A DNA stretch of 64,000 nt from Auriscalpium vulgare. Taxonomy: Eukaryota; Basidiomycota; Agaricomycetes; Russulales; Auriscalpiaceae. The stretch covers positions 310,001 through 374,000 of the forward strand of contig JAHBBC010000016.1 in the NCBI GenBank assembly GCA_019915015.1, given 5' to 3'. The stretch's first letter is position 1. Every line of letters starts with the position of its first letter. Positions 40,892 to 52,251 of this stretch are shown here, in pieces. The position numbers and the translations under genes are program-made. The notes beneath the pieces were generated by a model. That model did no database searches. It was not told the origin of the DNA and was given only the letters and a program-made list of their open reading frames with translations.

Positions 40892-42132
40892 ATGTCCAAA
40901 CCGCTCACGCTGGCCCGTCTGAACGATCTTACGCTCGGCGCGTTCGCCAATGTCGCGCCGTCGGAAACACTCGACCATCTCATTCGCTACCTGAGTACCT
41001 GGAGTGGCAGCGAGTACGTGTCTCGGCCATCCCAGGCTCCCCGTGGCTGACGGCTTCTGTTCTATGTGCAGCAAGCTGTTCATGGTGATTGTCCCGTTAG
41101 CTTACGATTTGTCCCCACTGAAGAAGCCCTTTCAGATCATCCAGTACAGCGCTAAACTCTTGGTGCCGTTCTTGCAGCTGCGCGCACGCCTGCAGCATCG
41201 CGCGGGTCTGCGCTCACAGCCGGTTAGCAATGTTGCCCCTTCTCTGAAGAAACTTGCGGATGTCGTGAGCGGCGCGCGCGAGCTTTGGGGGATCTGGGGT
41301 GCGTACATTCGTCTTCATCCTCTTTCGCATGGTGACCAAGTCTTGTCAGGCCTCCTTCCCATCATCCAATGGCTCATCTCCCTCGAGCGATCGCCTCCAC
41401 CTACTCGCCGACTGCACACCATCGAACGTCTGCAAGGCTGGTCGATGCTGGCGTTCTACCCCCTGCAGCACATCTACTACCTCCGCTCGCGGGACATCAT
41501 CCCCACATCCGCATCCTTACCTATACCTGTCGGTTTTACTTCCACAGCCCCGTCGGCATCTGCGCCCAAGGGCTCTGCGAAGTCGTCGGTCAGCGTCCCC
41601 ATCAACGCGACGGCGTTGTCTCTGTGGTCAACTCGCCTGTGGGCAGTGTATGTTGTGCTGCAACTTGCGCACCTCGGTGAAGATCGCGAGCTACTGCGCC
41701 GGCGTCAGCGCGCTCTGAGCCGGGAGAAGGCGGCAGGGGAGGAGCAGCGCGAGGAGATCGAGCAGCGGTGGGCGGCGTGGTACAACGAGCTGGCGGTGAA
41801 TCTGGCGTACCTGCCGATGACGATACACTGGTGGGCGGGGCATTGGGTGATCAAGGGCAGACGACTGACCCGGGTCTTTATCGTATAGGTCGCTGGAGCG
41901 GGGCTTATTTAAGAACGAGGTACGGCGGTCGCATGCTGTATAACCTCGCTGACTTGTCGCTGACATGGGGTTGCAGGTGTGGGTATCGGCACTCGGGCTC
42001 GCAGCGGCCGTCGCGTCGTTCCGCAGCGGATGGACAGCCACTGCGCTTCGCCCGCCGTCCGACGCGTCGCCTGCCGCGGACTCCGAGTCGATCGAGGGCC
42101 CGGAGAATGCGGTGCCGGGCCTGGAAATTTAG
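40892..42132 (+). CDS. PEX11-like peroxisomal membrane protein
   Basis: Probably shapes and divides peroxisomes by remodelling their membrane. ATG at 40892 (MSKPLTLARLNDLTLGAF). Exon 1 ends SGSE/D and an intron 41015-41072 joins it to KLFMVIVPLAYDLSPLKK, giving SGSDKLF, the counterpart of the GRDK motif near the N-terminus of Pex11 proteins, followed by FQIIQYSAKLLVPFLQLR. The middle has helices and a Ser/Pro linker. Near the 3' end I infer two more introns (about 41846-41897 and 41920-41976), giving RGLFKNE and then VWVSALGLAAAVASFRSGW, a terminal membrane segment typical of the family, with the stop at 42132. Without the first of these introns the frame ends at 41888. The family call rests on the N-terminal motif and layout. 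Confidence 0.68.
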
Positions 42133-42563
42133 AGATGGATCGGATGGCCCGCACCCGGGCTGCCCACTGGCTGCCCGATCTGTGGGGGACGCGCCTACGT
42201 CACTCGGCACACCTGCTCGCTACTTCAATGAACCTTTGACCCCACGCTGCTTGTCCGCCCGCTGTATAAGCTCCCTCAACTACTTACTGAACAATCTTGC
42301 CAAGTCGTACGATTTTCGCCGGCGGGTCTCAGAATGTGTCCGGAAAAGGCAATCCAAGTCAGCCTTCCTCATGCCGCCGCACAAGGGCGCACACGCGTTG
42401 CGCGTCCCCGACATCATCGTTTCAATGTGCATCTCCTGCAGGGGGCTATGACGATAGTTCTTTCGAGTCCAGGTTGGAACCGCCCCATGAAATTCTCAGC
42501 GCGCGGCAGTATATAGGCGAGGCGCGTCTGCCCTGTCTCGATCAGCTGATACAGTACCCCAAG

Positions 42564-43807
42564 ATGCCCGCCCTCGGAAACCGACCGCCAACTTTCAGTG
42601 CCGTCTACAAGACAGTCAACGATTTGCCCATACCATTGGACGTCTTTCTCCCTCAAACCCCTCCTAGCGACGGCAGCGGACCCGCGCCCATCGTCTTCTA
42701 CATCCATGGCGGCTGTAAGCAAAGCCTTACTTCCTGGCCCGGTTCAAACACCTCTGACACCACCATTCGGCACGCAGGCCTAGTCGCGAGCGACTCGTCC
42801 GATATCCCTCGCTTCCTCCCCGTGTTCTGCGCGCGCGACTCTTACGTGCTCGTGAGCGTGAACTACCGCCTCGCGCCGCAAGCGCACCTCGCCGACGCGT
42901 TCCAAGACGTGCGAGACGCGCTTGTGTGGTGTGAGAAGGAGCTCCCGGCACTCGCGGGTGTGGGGGGGTGGCGCGTGGACCCTGCGCGCGTTGCACTCGT
43001 CGGCGACTCGATAGGTGCGCCCTCGTCGTCTGTGGGCGATTGGCACGGCGCTGACGACAGTGTACGTAGGCGCATGGCTCGCCCTGCTTATAGGCAACGA
43101 GCGACTGCCGTTTGTGCGGGTTCTCGCGGCACTGTACCCGATGACGAACCTCACTGATGAACAGTACAAGCACGTAAGTCCCTGAATCGCCTGGGGGACA
43201 TTAATGTGTTGACAAGTTTTCTCTAGCCTGCTCCTGTACCTCCCACTCCACGTGCTGCCGTTGCAGCCTATATCGAGGGACCCTGTGTTTCTGGCTGGGT
43301 GAATGACATCGACTACTCACTCGATCCGCCGCCACCCCCGACCGGTCGCTCGCTGATGGTCAACTACATGGCGCAAGAAGGTAAGCCGCGGATACATCAT
43401 CTTGCTGGAGGGGAGCCTGACTGACAGTGACATGACCAGCCTTGTGGACGCAGTGGATTATCGGCGCGGAACCCGATCAAATCACAGAAATTGAGAAGTG
43501 GGATGTGCGCAAGATGATCACACCAGGGACGTGGTCCGTCCCCACCGCTGTCATGCACGGTACGTTCACGCATTGGCCGCGTAACCCGTGCTTACTATAT
43601 TTCTCAGGCGACTCGGACAAATACATCTCGCCCACAAATGGCGCGGAACTCGCGTCTGCTCTGCACCGCGCAGGCGTGAAGTCGTTCTACCGGTCAGTTC
43701 TGAAGGCAAACCACTGGTTCGACATTCTGGCGGACCCGGCGGACGCTGCACTCATGGACGCACTCAGTATCACGCCTATGTGGAATTTTTTGCGGGAGAA
43801 CTTGTAG
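42564..43807 (+). CDS. Alpha/beta hydrolase (lipase/esterase, hormone-sensitive-lipase style)
   Basis: Serine hydrolase. ATG at 42564 (MPALGNRPPTFSAVYKTV). The oxyanion motif FYIHGG ends exon 1 just before a GTAAGC donor; then YVLVSVNYRLAPQ, FQDVRDALVWCEKEL, and the nucleophile elbow VALVGDSI at another intron. Further exons give VRVLAALYPMTNLTDEQYK, a variable lid (YIEGPCVSGWVNDIDYSLD), LWTQWIIGAEPDQITEIEKW, and the acid and His regions FSGDSDKYISPTNG and LKANHWFD. It ends NFLRENL at 43807. About five exons. The residue after GDSI depends on the splice site, so the exact GxSxG cannot be fixed by eye. Substrate unknown. Confidence 0.75.
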
Positions 43808-46800
43808 AGAGTCTAGCTTGGCTGATACCCGATGTTCAATGTATACATTCGACCAGGAACAGTAGGCACCAAGACAGCTCGACTAGGTGGCGATGGAGCG
43901 GAGTGACGGGCCTCGTTTGAGGTGGCGCGCATACTTCTAGAATAACGGTTCTGATGCGCGACTCTGAATGACCACGACGCCTTCAACGTGCTTCGCGGGC
44001 ACGATGTACTGTATTGTATTGATCCAGTTGCGCCGATATACTCTAAGACCCAGGCAGAAGCGGCTGTGTCTCTGTCAGACTATTCTAGCCGCTTTTGTTT
44101 CCGAACATCATGCCTAATGCTGGAGACATGGAGACATGGTCAGGGTAATCATATGCGATCTGAGCGCAAGCGCGCTGTCGACAAGAACAATCCACTGCAT
44201 TCCGCAGACGGTAGTAGAAAAATTCCTCTGAACTCCATGACTCCAGCGTCAGCGACGCAAGGCGAGCAGGGTAAGTACTCACCGCGACCTACTGAGCAAA
44301 AGCTCAATCATGTAGTCGTCCAGAAGTATGCCGGATAGATAACAGGTGGAAAGTTTTACACTTCCCGTCGTACTTGAGCAGCAGCATTCCTCGGTACTCC
44401 TCGGCACTCTCACACTCCACAAGTTTAGCGAGAGTCTCGAGACGGCGGCTTGTGTCCGATGGTCTGTAAGGTGAGACAGAGAATTTGCTGGCCATACGAT
44501 CGCCAGTTTGTTGATCCGAAATCAACCTGAGTAGGCAGCAGCCTTGACGCGTATCATACGATAGCGGTGCTTTGCTGGGAATAGTCTGGAGAAGCAAGAC
44601 ATGGTCGGTCAGCCACTGAGCCAATGTCTCACTTCGCGACGCATTGCAATCGCCTCAACTGTACGTTGCATGAAGAGAGCCACTAGCGTCTTGATATAAT
44701 ACATTGCAGAAGCACTCCGCGATACCCGGGCTCGTCATTCTTGAGGCTGGGTGACGGTCCACGGTTGGTCCACGGAATAACTAGCGGGCCGACTCTGAGA
44801 CTTGAGTACTCGCAGTCACGTGCGTGGCACAACTCAGCTGCCAGATGTAAGTTGACCGCCATTCGAAAAGCATGGTGACGTACTCGACAATCTATTTTCA
44901 TTCTCTCGGGGTCGAGCCAGCACTCCGCATGGACTCGATATACACCGCCTCGTCTCGCGCGATCCTGCCTCGCAGGTCCGACTTCATCTCCAGGACACTC
45001 TCGGTTCCGCCGGAAACGATGCATGTCCTTGGTAAAACAGGACGCCCTCATGTCTGCCAGTGGAAGAGCGTCCTCCGAGAGTCGTGACGTAGATCACTAC
45101 CGCACAATGCCTATCGGAAGTCCGAAGCCACGTTGTGCTCCGTCCACTGACCGGGACTGAGATGGAAGTACGCCCAGCCCGTAGATGGTCGAGAGAGAAG
45201 CAGAACACCGGGAGATCGATGCAGTAGAATGCACTAGGAGACATGCCAACTCCGCCTCCCAGCTCATCGCCAACCAGGACGATCCATCTGTTCCGGTTGA
45301 ACCCTTTGTCGATGACATATGTAACCTGCGAGGGCATCCACGAGCGCCACTGGGTAGGGGTTCCGGTCGTCAAAGGGAACGGGTGGCATCGAAACGCGGA
45401 TATTCAGCGCAAAAGCGCGGTTGGCTCGAGAACGGCGCGTGACCGAGTCTGACAGTGTCTGAACAACGAGTTGAGTCATAAGGATCCACGTCTTCGAGTC
45501 TCACAGCATCTTCCAGGTGTTCAAAGAGACAGACTTTGGGAACGACGGGGCGAGTGCTGTCGGCGACAATTGAGATTCCCGGCGCCGTAGACTGGAGAGG
45601 GGCTAGCTTCTCGTAATTCGCGCCCGAAGCAATCCCTTGCCCAGCGGAAAGTCTATTCCTCGTGTTCGTCTCCATGGTGCCTCAATCCCCAGGCGACTAG
45701 ACGTCGTTTTTGGCTGCGGCTTTCTCGGAGTTGAGGGACCATGAAAAATATCGTGGGTCGTAGACCTTGAGAACGATGGGTGGGTTCGACAGCAAAGTTT
45801 CCGTGGCTGCGCGAGCCAGGCCCAGGAGAAGATCGGCACGGGATTTGTTGGCACTTGAGCAGCTGGGCGCGCGACAACCATCTGCAGCTCGAGACAAAGG
45901 GTAGAACCAGCGTGATAGTACTAGGAGGGCACGGCTCTCAGTGTCGGTCGCGCTCATCGCAAGTCAGTGCTCTAGTTCAGGTGAATTGAGAAGACTCGGC
46001 GCACCGCATTGATCCGCACGGGAGTCAGCGATACAAGTGAAGGTCACCCCGTTCTTACAGAATCTTATCATAGGGACGCTCTCACGCAGCCGCCGTCGCC
46101 GATCAATGACATCATGGACTGGATAGTTCGGTTCCGGAGGCGTGTATACTTACGTAATTACAGTGAAATAAAATGGCCTCCACGGTTACGGACTTCGGAG
46201 ACTACCTCCCGGCCCTCCGTCGGACTCGTCGCGTGCAGCTCCTTCAGGCGTGCAATCAACTTGCAATACGTGACTCTCCCTTCGTAACCCCGCGAGTCTG
46301 CCGACCTTCTGGTCGCGCCGCGTCAACGAGACAAGCCGTACAACAGTGCTTCCATTGGTTTGCCGGAGGCCTTTAATACTATTCGTTGATTTGTGAACCA
46401 ATCGGGTTCGGCTCAGGTTCCCATGCTGTTGTTGCGCGCATGCACCGATGAATGTTATGATGTGCCAGGTGTGCTACATTTCTTGCTGAAGGTGAACACA
46501 CCGTGGCTAACGTGCCCCCGAAATTTCCAGTTCGATACTTTGATGACATGGCACATACGTGACGAAGTTGGCGACTTCGTCGACGTCTGCGTCTCTTTTT
46601 TTATCCTTGTTTGTCCGTCAATTTGAGCTTGAACGCGTTCAGGTTACAATGCGTCCCGTGCAAAGGCTGGTCACCCCAACTCATTCACGATCGGTGCGAA
46701 CATCTCCGCTCGCCCGGCTGTGCTCACCCCAACCTTTTCTGACATTGAGCACTTTCAAGAATTTGCAACATCCAGTCTGCTTGCCCACGAGTGGGTCTCC

Positions 46801-47129
46801 TCCCCCCGTTTCAGACTCATCGCCCCTGCGCAGTCGAATCGGCCGTAGTCAAGCCCTCTTCAAAATTATTCGAAGCTCCCATGGCAATGGCAGTTATTGT
46901 TTGGGGATGACGATGCTGATAAGCGTCGAGCGAAGCGGTCTTTCGGAGACTTCTCATGATCGCTCCACTGCCACTGCGCGGCATGTTGTAACACAAGCTC
47001 TAACTCATACCCCGCGGTGATATCGCCGACGCCAGCATTAGAAACGTTGATGGGCCGACCTCACGCGGAAGACCGTCGTTACGACCGGGCTCCGGACTCC
47101 CGAATATAAGACCAGGGTCACTACCCAAG
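43808..47129. other. Gene-poor stretch
   Basis: 3.3 kb with no intact gene that I can support, apart from a possible decayed frame on the minus strand at 45385-45957. The short open frames on both strands lack motifs and conflict with each other. Confidence 0.5.
45385..45957 (-). pseudogene. Possible relic of a basidiomycete protein-kinase-like gene
   Basis: Minus-strand pieces PPIVLKVYDPRYFSWSLN and PKVCLFEHLEDAVRLEDVDP resemble segments of kinase-like proteins common in mushrooms (a VLKxYDPRF strand and a LEyixdAVSLrDVDP segment). They lie in order but in separate frames with no start and no catalytic HxD or DFG seen. Low confidence; it may be chance similarity. Confidence 0.3.
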
Positions 47130-48987
47130 ATGGGTTCTCACATTCCCGTGCCGCCCAGGATATATCCTCTCCACTTGTCCTCTGCCCCAATGACCGACTT
47201 TCATGACCCGACGGTTATTCAGGCAGACTACTGTGAGAACACTCTCCTGTCCGCGTCGGGGGTATATCTGATTTACACGCACGCTCAGTGGCCTTCATCA
47301 AGTTCTTGCACTTGGTAGATGGCATCTACATGTATGTCCTTCTTGTGACGTATATTGGTGGCTCCGCTGACACTGGATTTGCTTGGTCTTAGCTGGGAGT
47401 ACTTCATGTCTCTCGACTATGAGTGGAGCGTCCTCACTGGCAAGCGTCCATACCGGTGGACTATTTGGGTGCGAAGTTGACAGCCCACCGCAGACATGCT
47501 GTACTAACTAACCCCTTGGCCAGATTTATTCCATCACCCGTATTGGGGCTCTCATGACGGTCGTGATGAATTTGATTGGTTTCAATGTCACGAGCAAGAT
47601 GAATTGCCAGGTGCGCCTCGGTGACAATCGAACGGTATAAATGACAAGTCTGACCGTTCATCAACAACAGACGTGGATCGTCTTCCAGCTTGTAGGCGTC
47701 ATATAATCAATCCAATCCCAACATCCTGTTGAGCCTGTGGCGTCAGATGTTCGCCTACGTGGCTCTTGTGGCGGCGTCCAGTCTGATTGTCCTCCGAATG
47801 TAAGGCATCTAGTTCAAGTGCCGTCATCAATAGTACTCAGTCGCCTCAGTGCTGCGATCTGGAATCGCAATCATTTCGCAGTAGCTTTGGCTGTGGCCAC
47901 CTGGTCGACTAATGTTGGGTTCCTGCTTCACGGTCAGTTAGGTTCCTTTCTTCTATTTCTCACGTTGATGTTGATTTTGTTAACCCGACGTTTACAGACA
48001 TTATTACCGTACGAATTTCCGTCTGCCTACTCTTTCGTGGCTTGCGCTGACATGCTGTTCAGTCGCGCTCCGTGTGGAATGCTACAGCCGCTAGCTGTAC
48101 CTTCGTTAACACTGTGCACAGTCGCAACAACATCATCGTCACGTTCACTACAGACTTTGTGCTGTGCTGCATCGTCATCGCGGGCCTTCTCCGCATGCGC
48201 CGCTTGCACGGCACGACAGGTATTTGGTCCTTGCTGTACAAGCAAGGTCTCATATGGCTTGGCCTTGCAACGGTTGCTATGATCCCCTCGACTGTACGCA
48301 TCTCTTTCCGCGCCTACCCCTCGTGTTCAAGTCTTGATCGTTCTGGTGCAGGTGTTCATCATCCTGAACCTCAATGGTGAGCGATACTGCGATGCTGATC
48401 CGCTTGAAATTGTTTGACGCGACCTTACAGATCCATGGAACTTGGTGAGCCATGTGCTGTCCGGTCTCGTATCTTCTGTCCCTAAGTGCTGTCCCGGGTA
48501 ACGTCTCCGCCTCCTATCAGATGTTCCAAACGCCCTCTCGTGAGTCTCCTTTGCCTGCGCGCTGTCGGTCAGGTGCTAATGAAAGTAGTCACCGTCATGT
48601 AGGTCACCTAGAATCTTTTCCCCGCCAACGTTCTGACCCAACCGACCCCAGGTCCATCGGTGCGACTCGCATGTACCGTGCTCTATCTGACTTCAACGCC
48701 GCCGAAGGATTGTACGTGCACGCTGCCTTTCTGCCACTGCTGCCGCCCGCGCGCCTTCCTGACAGTCTCGTAATTGCAGCTACGAGAATCCAAGGTCTGG
48801 CAACGCCATTCCCTCGAGGCTGGTCGTGCGCCAGAATGAAAGTGCCAACACGGCCGTCATTCCTATGACTCGGCTTGCGGTGTCGGTCCACACCGCGCAC
48901 GAGAGCTACTCCGAGATCGACAAAGAGAAGCCCGTCTATCTCGGCGACGCGGACAACAGTAATAGCACGGGACCCACGGCCTACTAA
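47130..48987 (+). CDS. DUF6533-type multi-spanning membrane protein
   Basis: Member of a very large Agaricomycete family of seven-helix-like membrane proteins of unknown function. Exons are short. In order: DPTVIQADYCEN, YEWSVLTGKRPYRWTIW (the family hallmark), IYSITRIGALMTVVMNLIGF, LWRQMFAYVALVAASSLIVL, AIWNRNHFAVALAVATWSTN, VWNATAASCTFVNTVHSRNN, TTDFVLCCIVIAGLLRMRRL, WSLLYKQGLIWLGLATVAMI, VFIILNLN, and a hydrophilic tail ending in NSNSTGPTAY at 48987. At least eight introns; borders are estimates. Start at 47130 (MGSHIP) or 47190 (MTDFHD). No break seen. Confidence 0.75.
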
Positions 48988-49784
48988 ATCTTAGTCATGT
49001 AAAACTCGCAATACCATTCCAGATGCGCAGTAATAATAACATTAATGAAGCGCTGTACCATGACATATATTGAAGCTCTTGTCGACATCGTAGTGCTCTC
49101 AGGATTAGTGGGTCTCGGTACAAAGTTTTTGAGTGTGAGCAAATGAGGCGAGGGCTCTCGCGCGAAGGCCGTTACTTACAGTTACATCCACATGGAGGTC
49201 TGATTCGGTGTTCCAGAGTTTCTAAAGGTTAGGGGTAGGATAGGATAGGATTGAATAACAAACCGAAGGGGTCCCATCGAGCTCCGGGCCCGGCTGAGCG
49301 CCTCCTGCCACACGATTAAAAAAATAATACAAGCAGACATGCTAGTACTAAGCACATGTAAAACACAAGTCCGACTCCATCTCCAATATTCCAGCAGCGG
49401 CGACTCGGACGCGACAAGAGTCTAGTAGTAAGTAGAGCGGGGTAATACGACATAGAAAGATGATACAAGGCGCCACGGCGCGCGGGAAAACACTAGTAAA
49501 ATAAAATAGAATCCGATAGAATAGATCATATACGTAGGAAGGGTTCGTGGGATAGGCGTAATCAGGTACGCGTGGGGCGAGGTGGGGAGGTGACGCGAGG
49601 GAGGCACGGGTAGGTTGGGCAGGCACATAAGACATTAGAGCAGGGTATAAACAGCCTGGGCTCTGGACGAAGAAACAAAAGAGAAAAAAATGCAAAACAG
49701 CTCCCCTAAGCAGATTCACGTCAAGGCATTTGTTAGCCACCGCTGCCACCGCAGTCCATGCCCCGCACCTTGAAAAGCCCTGCG
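48988..49784. other. Intergenic between convergent genes
   Basis: 3' flanks of the DUF6533 gene and of the RhoGAP gene. The minus-strand frame running through it is a low-complexity shadow. Nothing supported. Confidence 0.45.
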
Positions 49785-52096
49785 CTACGACGCACCCTTC
49801 GCGCCCGCGGGCGGTCGCCGCGCCACGTCCGGCTGTGCAGATGCGCGCCGTCCCTTGCGCAGGAGCCGCGCCGCCGCGTGCTCGTCGCCCGATTGCGCAC
49901 CACGGTCCTTCACAGCCCTGTCTTTGTCCTTCCGAGTCGTGCGCTGGGGCAACGTGCGGCTGCGCGTGACGCCCGGTGCCTCGATGTGCGCGCGCGCTGG
50001 GGGCTTCTCGGCGACGGGAGAGAGATCTGCGCGTCCGCCTCGGAGCGGCTCTGCACCTACACGCGCCACCGAGATCACCAGAGAGGGGGAAAGCAACCGT
50101 GGGGGGCAAGGGGTGAGATAAGAGGAGAAGGGAGGGAAGCATGACGTCAGTACTTTATGCCCCACGTCGCGTCGATAGAGGAGCTTCACCATGACGTTGC
50201 GCGCGTTCGCGCTCCGTGGTTGTGCGGCGTCGTCCGACCTTCGAGCCCGCCGGAGATGTCGAGCGCCCGGGCGACGCGACGAGTTTCCATCCGCCTGTCG
50301 CCTCCTCGTCCGAGCTCGACATGACCACAATGTCCTCGTCCTGTGTCGGACGTGGCCGCCCTGCTGTCGCGCCACGCGGAGGCGCCTGCTGCGAATGGCG
50401 GCTATATGATGCGGGAGGCGGGGGGATATCGAGCATGAACCAGTCCTGGTGCGCGATCAGGAACTCGAGCACCTCTTGGCTCAGCTGGTGCTCTGGGGGC
50501 GACATCTCGTGCGTGGGGTGTGAGATTAGGCCCGGGCGGAATATCACCGCAAGATCTGTGCGTAGGTGGCGCTGAAGTTAGCGTCTCGGCAAGCGGAGGG
50601 AGTGCGTCTAGCTCACTCTGGGCGGTCATGAGGTTCTTGTCAGATTTCCGCGCGAAGACCGACAAGAGGTCAAGGACGTAAAGGAGGAGGTACTGGTTGG
50701 CGTGCGGCATGGAGTGGATGAGGCGTTTGTACGTCGCGATGACTTCGTCTTGGTTATAGGGTTTCTTGGCTGCTAGACGTTAGCACAAGTCCGGTGTAGC
50801 ATCAGAAGAGCCCACCAATAGCGTCTCGGAACTGTGTGACATATCAGGGGGATGGCGGGTCCAGCAGCATCGGTGGCAACGTACCTGGTGATACAGATCA
50901 TGGGGTATAACAGGTTCCTGATAAGAGAGTGAAGGTCAAGCGCCTAGCCGGGCCACAGGGGGGAGTGGACCTACAGGCATCTGGGTAAGATATCTCCGGA
51001 ACACGCTCGCAACATCGTGTGTGGTGTAGTTCTCCTTCTTCCAATCTATTGATTTTCCGTACTGTCACACAAACGCGCCTGTTAGTGTCTGTGGGCAAGG
51101 CTGGGCATGCGACGTACCCGTGGCGGCGCCTCGAATATGGCCTGTAGATCGCGCATCCGCTTGTTAGACCCATTGACGCGGAAGGTGCCTTCTACTTCCG
51201 TTGCTAGTCGAGGCCGGGGGTTAGCGTGGAGTAAAAGTGACGGAGAGGACGCATGAGGCACGCCACCGGCCGCCGAAAGGGCAGACGTGGGCTGGGCGAT
51301 ACGGAGCGACTGGACTGCTATCTCCTGACAGGGGAGCAACCGCTCACCATTCTCTTTCAAAAATAGGCCACTGCGCAGGGTCAGACTCAATGCTAGCGAA
51401 GCACGGGACGCACGCACCATTTCGCCACAACGACGGGTATATATCCCCACACATAGAGCTCCCCGTTTGCATTGGCAGTCGAGATCTGCACGCTCGCATA
51501 ACGCAAGCTCTCCCTCAGCGGCGTGCCGAACACCGTCTGCGCGCCCCCTTCTGACCACGCGCAGGCCATAATTTCAGCTCTCACTCCACTGTGCGGGGCG
51601 CACACGACGCACCTTTTCCAAGCTCGCGCGGCTTCATCTTCTGCGCGGTGGTGAAGTGCTGCCACCACGTCCTCAGCCCCGCCTTCGCGTCACGGTGCTC
51701 AGCGGTCATCTGGGGCGCCGCGGGGGAGGTGTTCGCTCTGGGGAGGCTGGGGTCGAAGGCGGGTTGCGCAGCGGCGGGGGCGGGGGCAGCTCCTGGGTGT
51801 GGAGGCGGAGCGTGTGCCTCGAGGGCGGCGGGGGAGTTGTTCGCGGGTTGTGCACGACGCCAAGGGAGGCCGAAGACGCGCTTTCTACTGGACTCTGCCA
51901 GGACTGGGCTGCGGGGACGTGGTGCGGGACGGGGGGAGAACGGAGTGGTGGTCGCGATGGAGAGGGCGAGGCGTTGACGTCGCGCGCGTGTCGCCAAAGC
52001 AGTGCACAGGCGCCCATTTTGTGGCGCGGAAGCAAAACCGCGCTCCTGTGAACCACAAATCCACAACAAATCATTAGATATTGTAACGCGTGCCAT
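49785..52096 (-). CDS. RhoGAP domain protein (SAC7-like)
   Basis: GTPase-activating protein for Rho-family GTPases, probably acting on cell-wall and actin signalling. The N-terminus has KRVFGLPWRRAQPANN and a Pro/Ala-rich linker, then GLRTWWQHFTTAQKMKPREL. Next exons give TVFGTPLRESLRYASVQIS, GELYVWGYIPVVVAKC, GLFLKENG, then the RhoGAP core VEGTFRVNGSNKRMRDLQAI with the arginine finger in FRVNGS, DVASVFRRYLTQMPEPVIPY, NQDEVIATYKRLIHSMPHAN, LLLYVLDLLSVFARKSDKNL, and NLAVIFRPGLISHPTHEMSP, and HQDWFMLDIPPPP. The last exon is basic and disordered, ending at 49785; an earlier stop at 50155 is possible if the last intron is not used. Start chosen at the ATG at 52096, with moderate certainty. Confidence 0.8.
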
Positions 52097-52251
52097 TGTC
52101 CGCAAAAGTCCGTACAGTAACAAAGCAAACTATACAGCGGACAAGTAGAGTCCAGGGTCAGAGCCGGGAGGTATGTAGATCGGCGGATATAGAAAGTGTC
52201 CTCGTCTGCGGGTATGCGACGCCGCGCGCGGAACCGTCTCCTCAGGGAGAC

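Noticed and set aside
40565..41050. 161-codon frame upstream of the PEX11-like gene
   Set aside because: It overlaps exon 1 of that gene in another frame and shows no motif.
43808..47129. A further intact gene in the gene-poor stretch
   Set aside because: Pieces on the minus strand suggest a kinase-like relic, but no start, catalytic motifs or consistent splicing could be found.
49348..49784. C-terminal extension of the RhoGAP gene
   Set aside because: The long minus-strand frame mixes several low-complexity frames; the last supportable exon ends at 49785.
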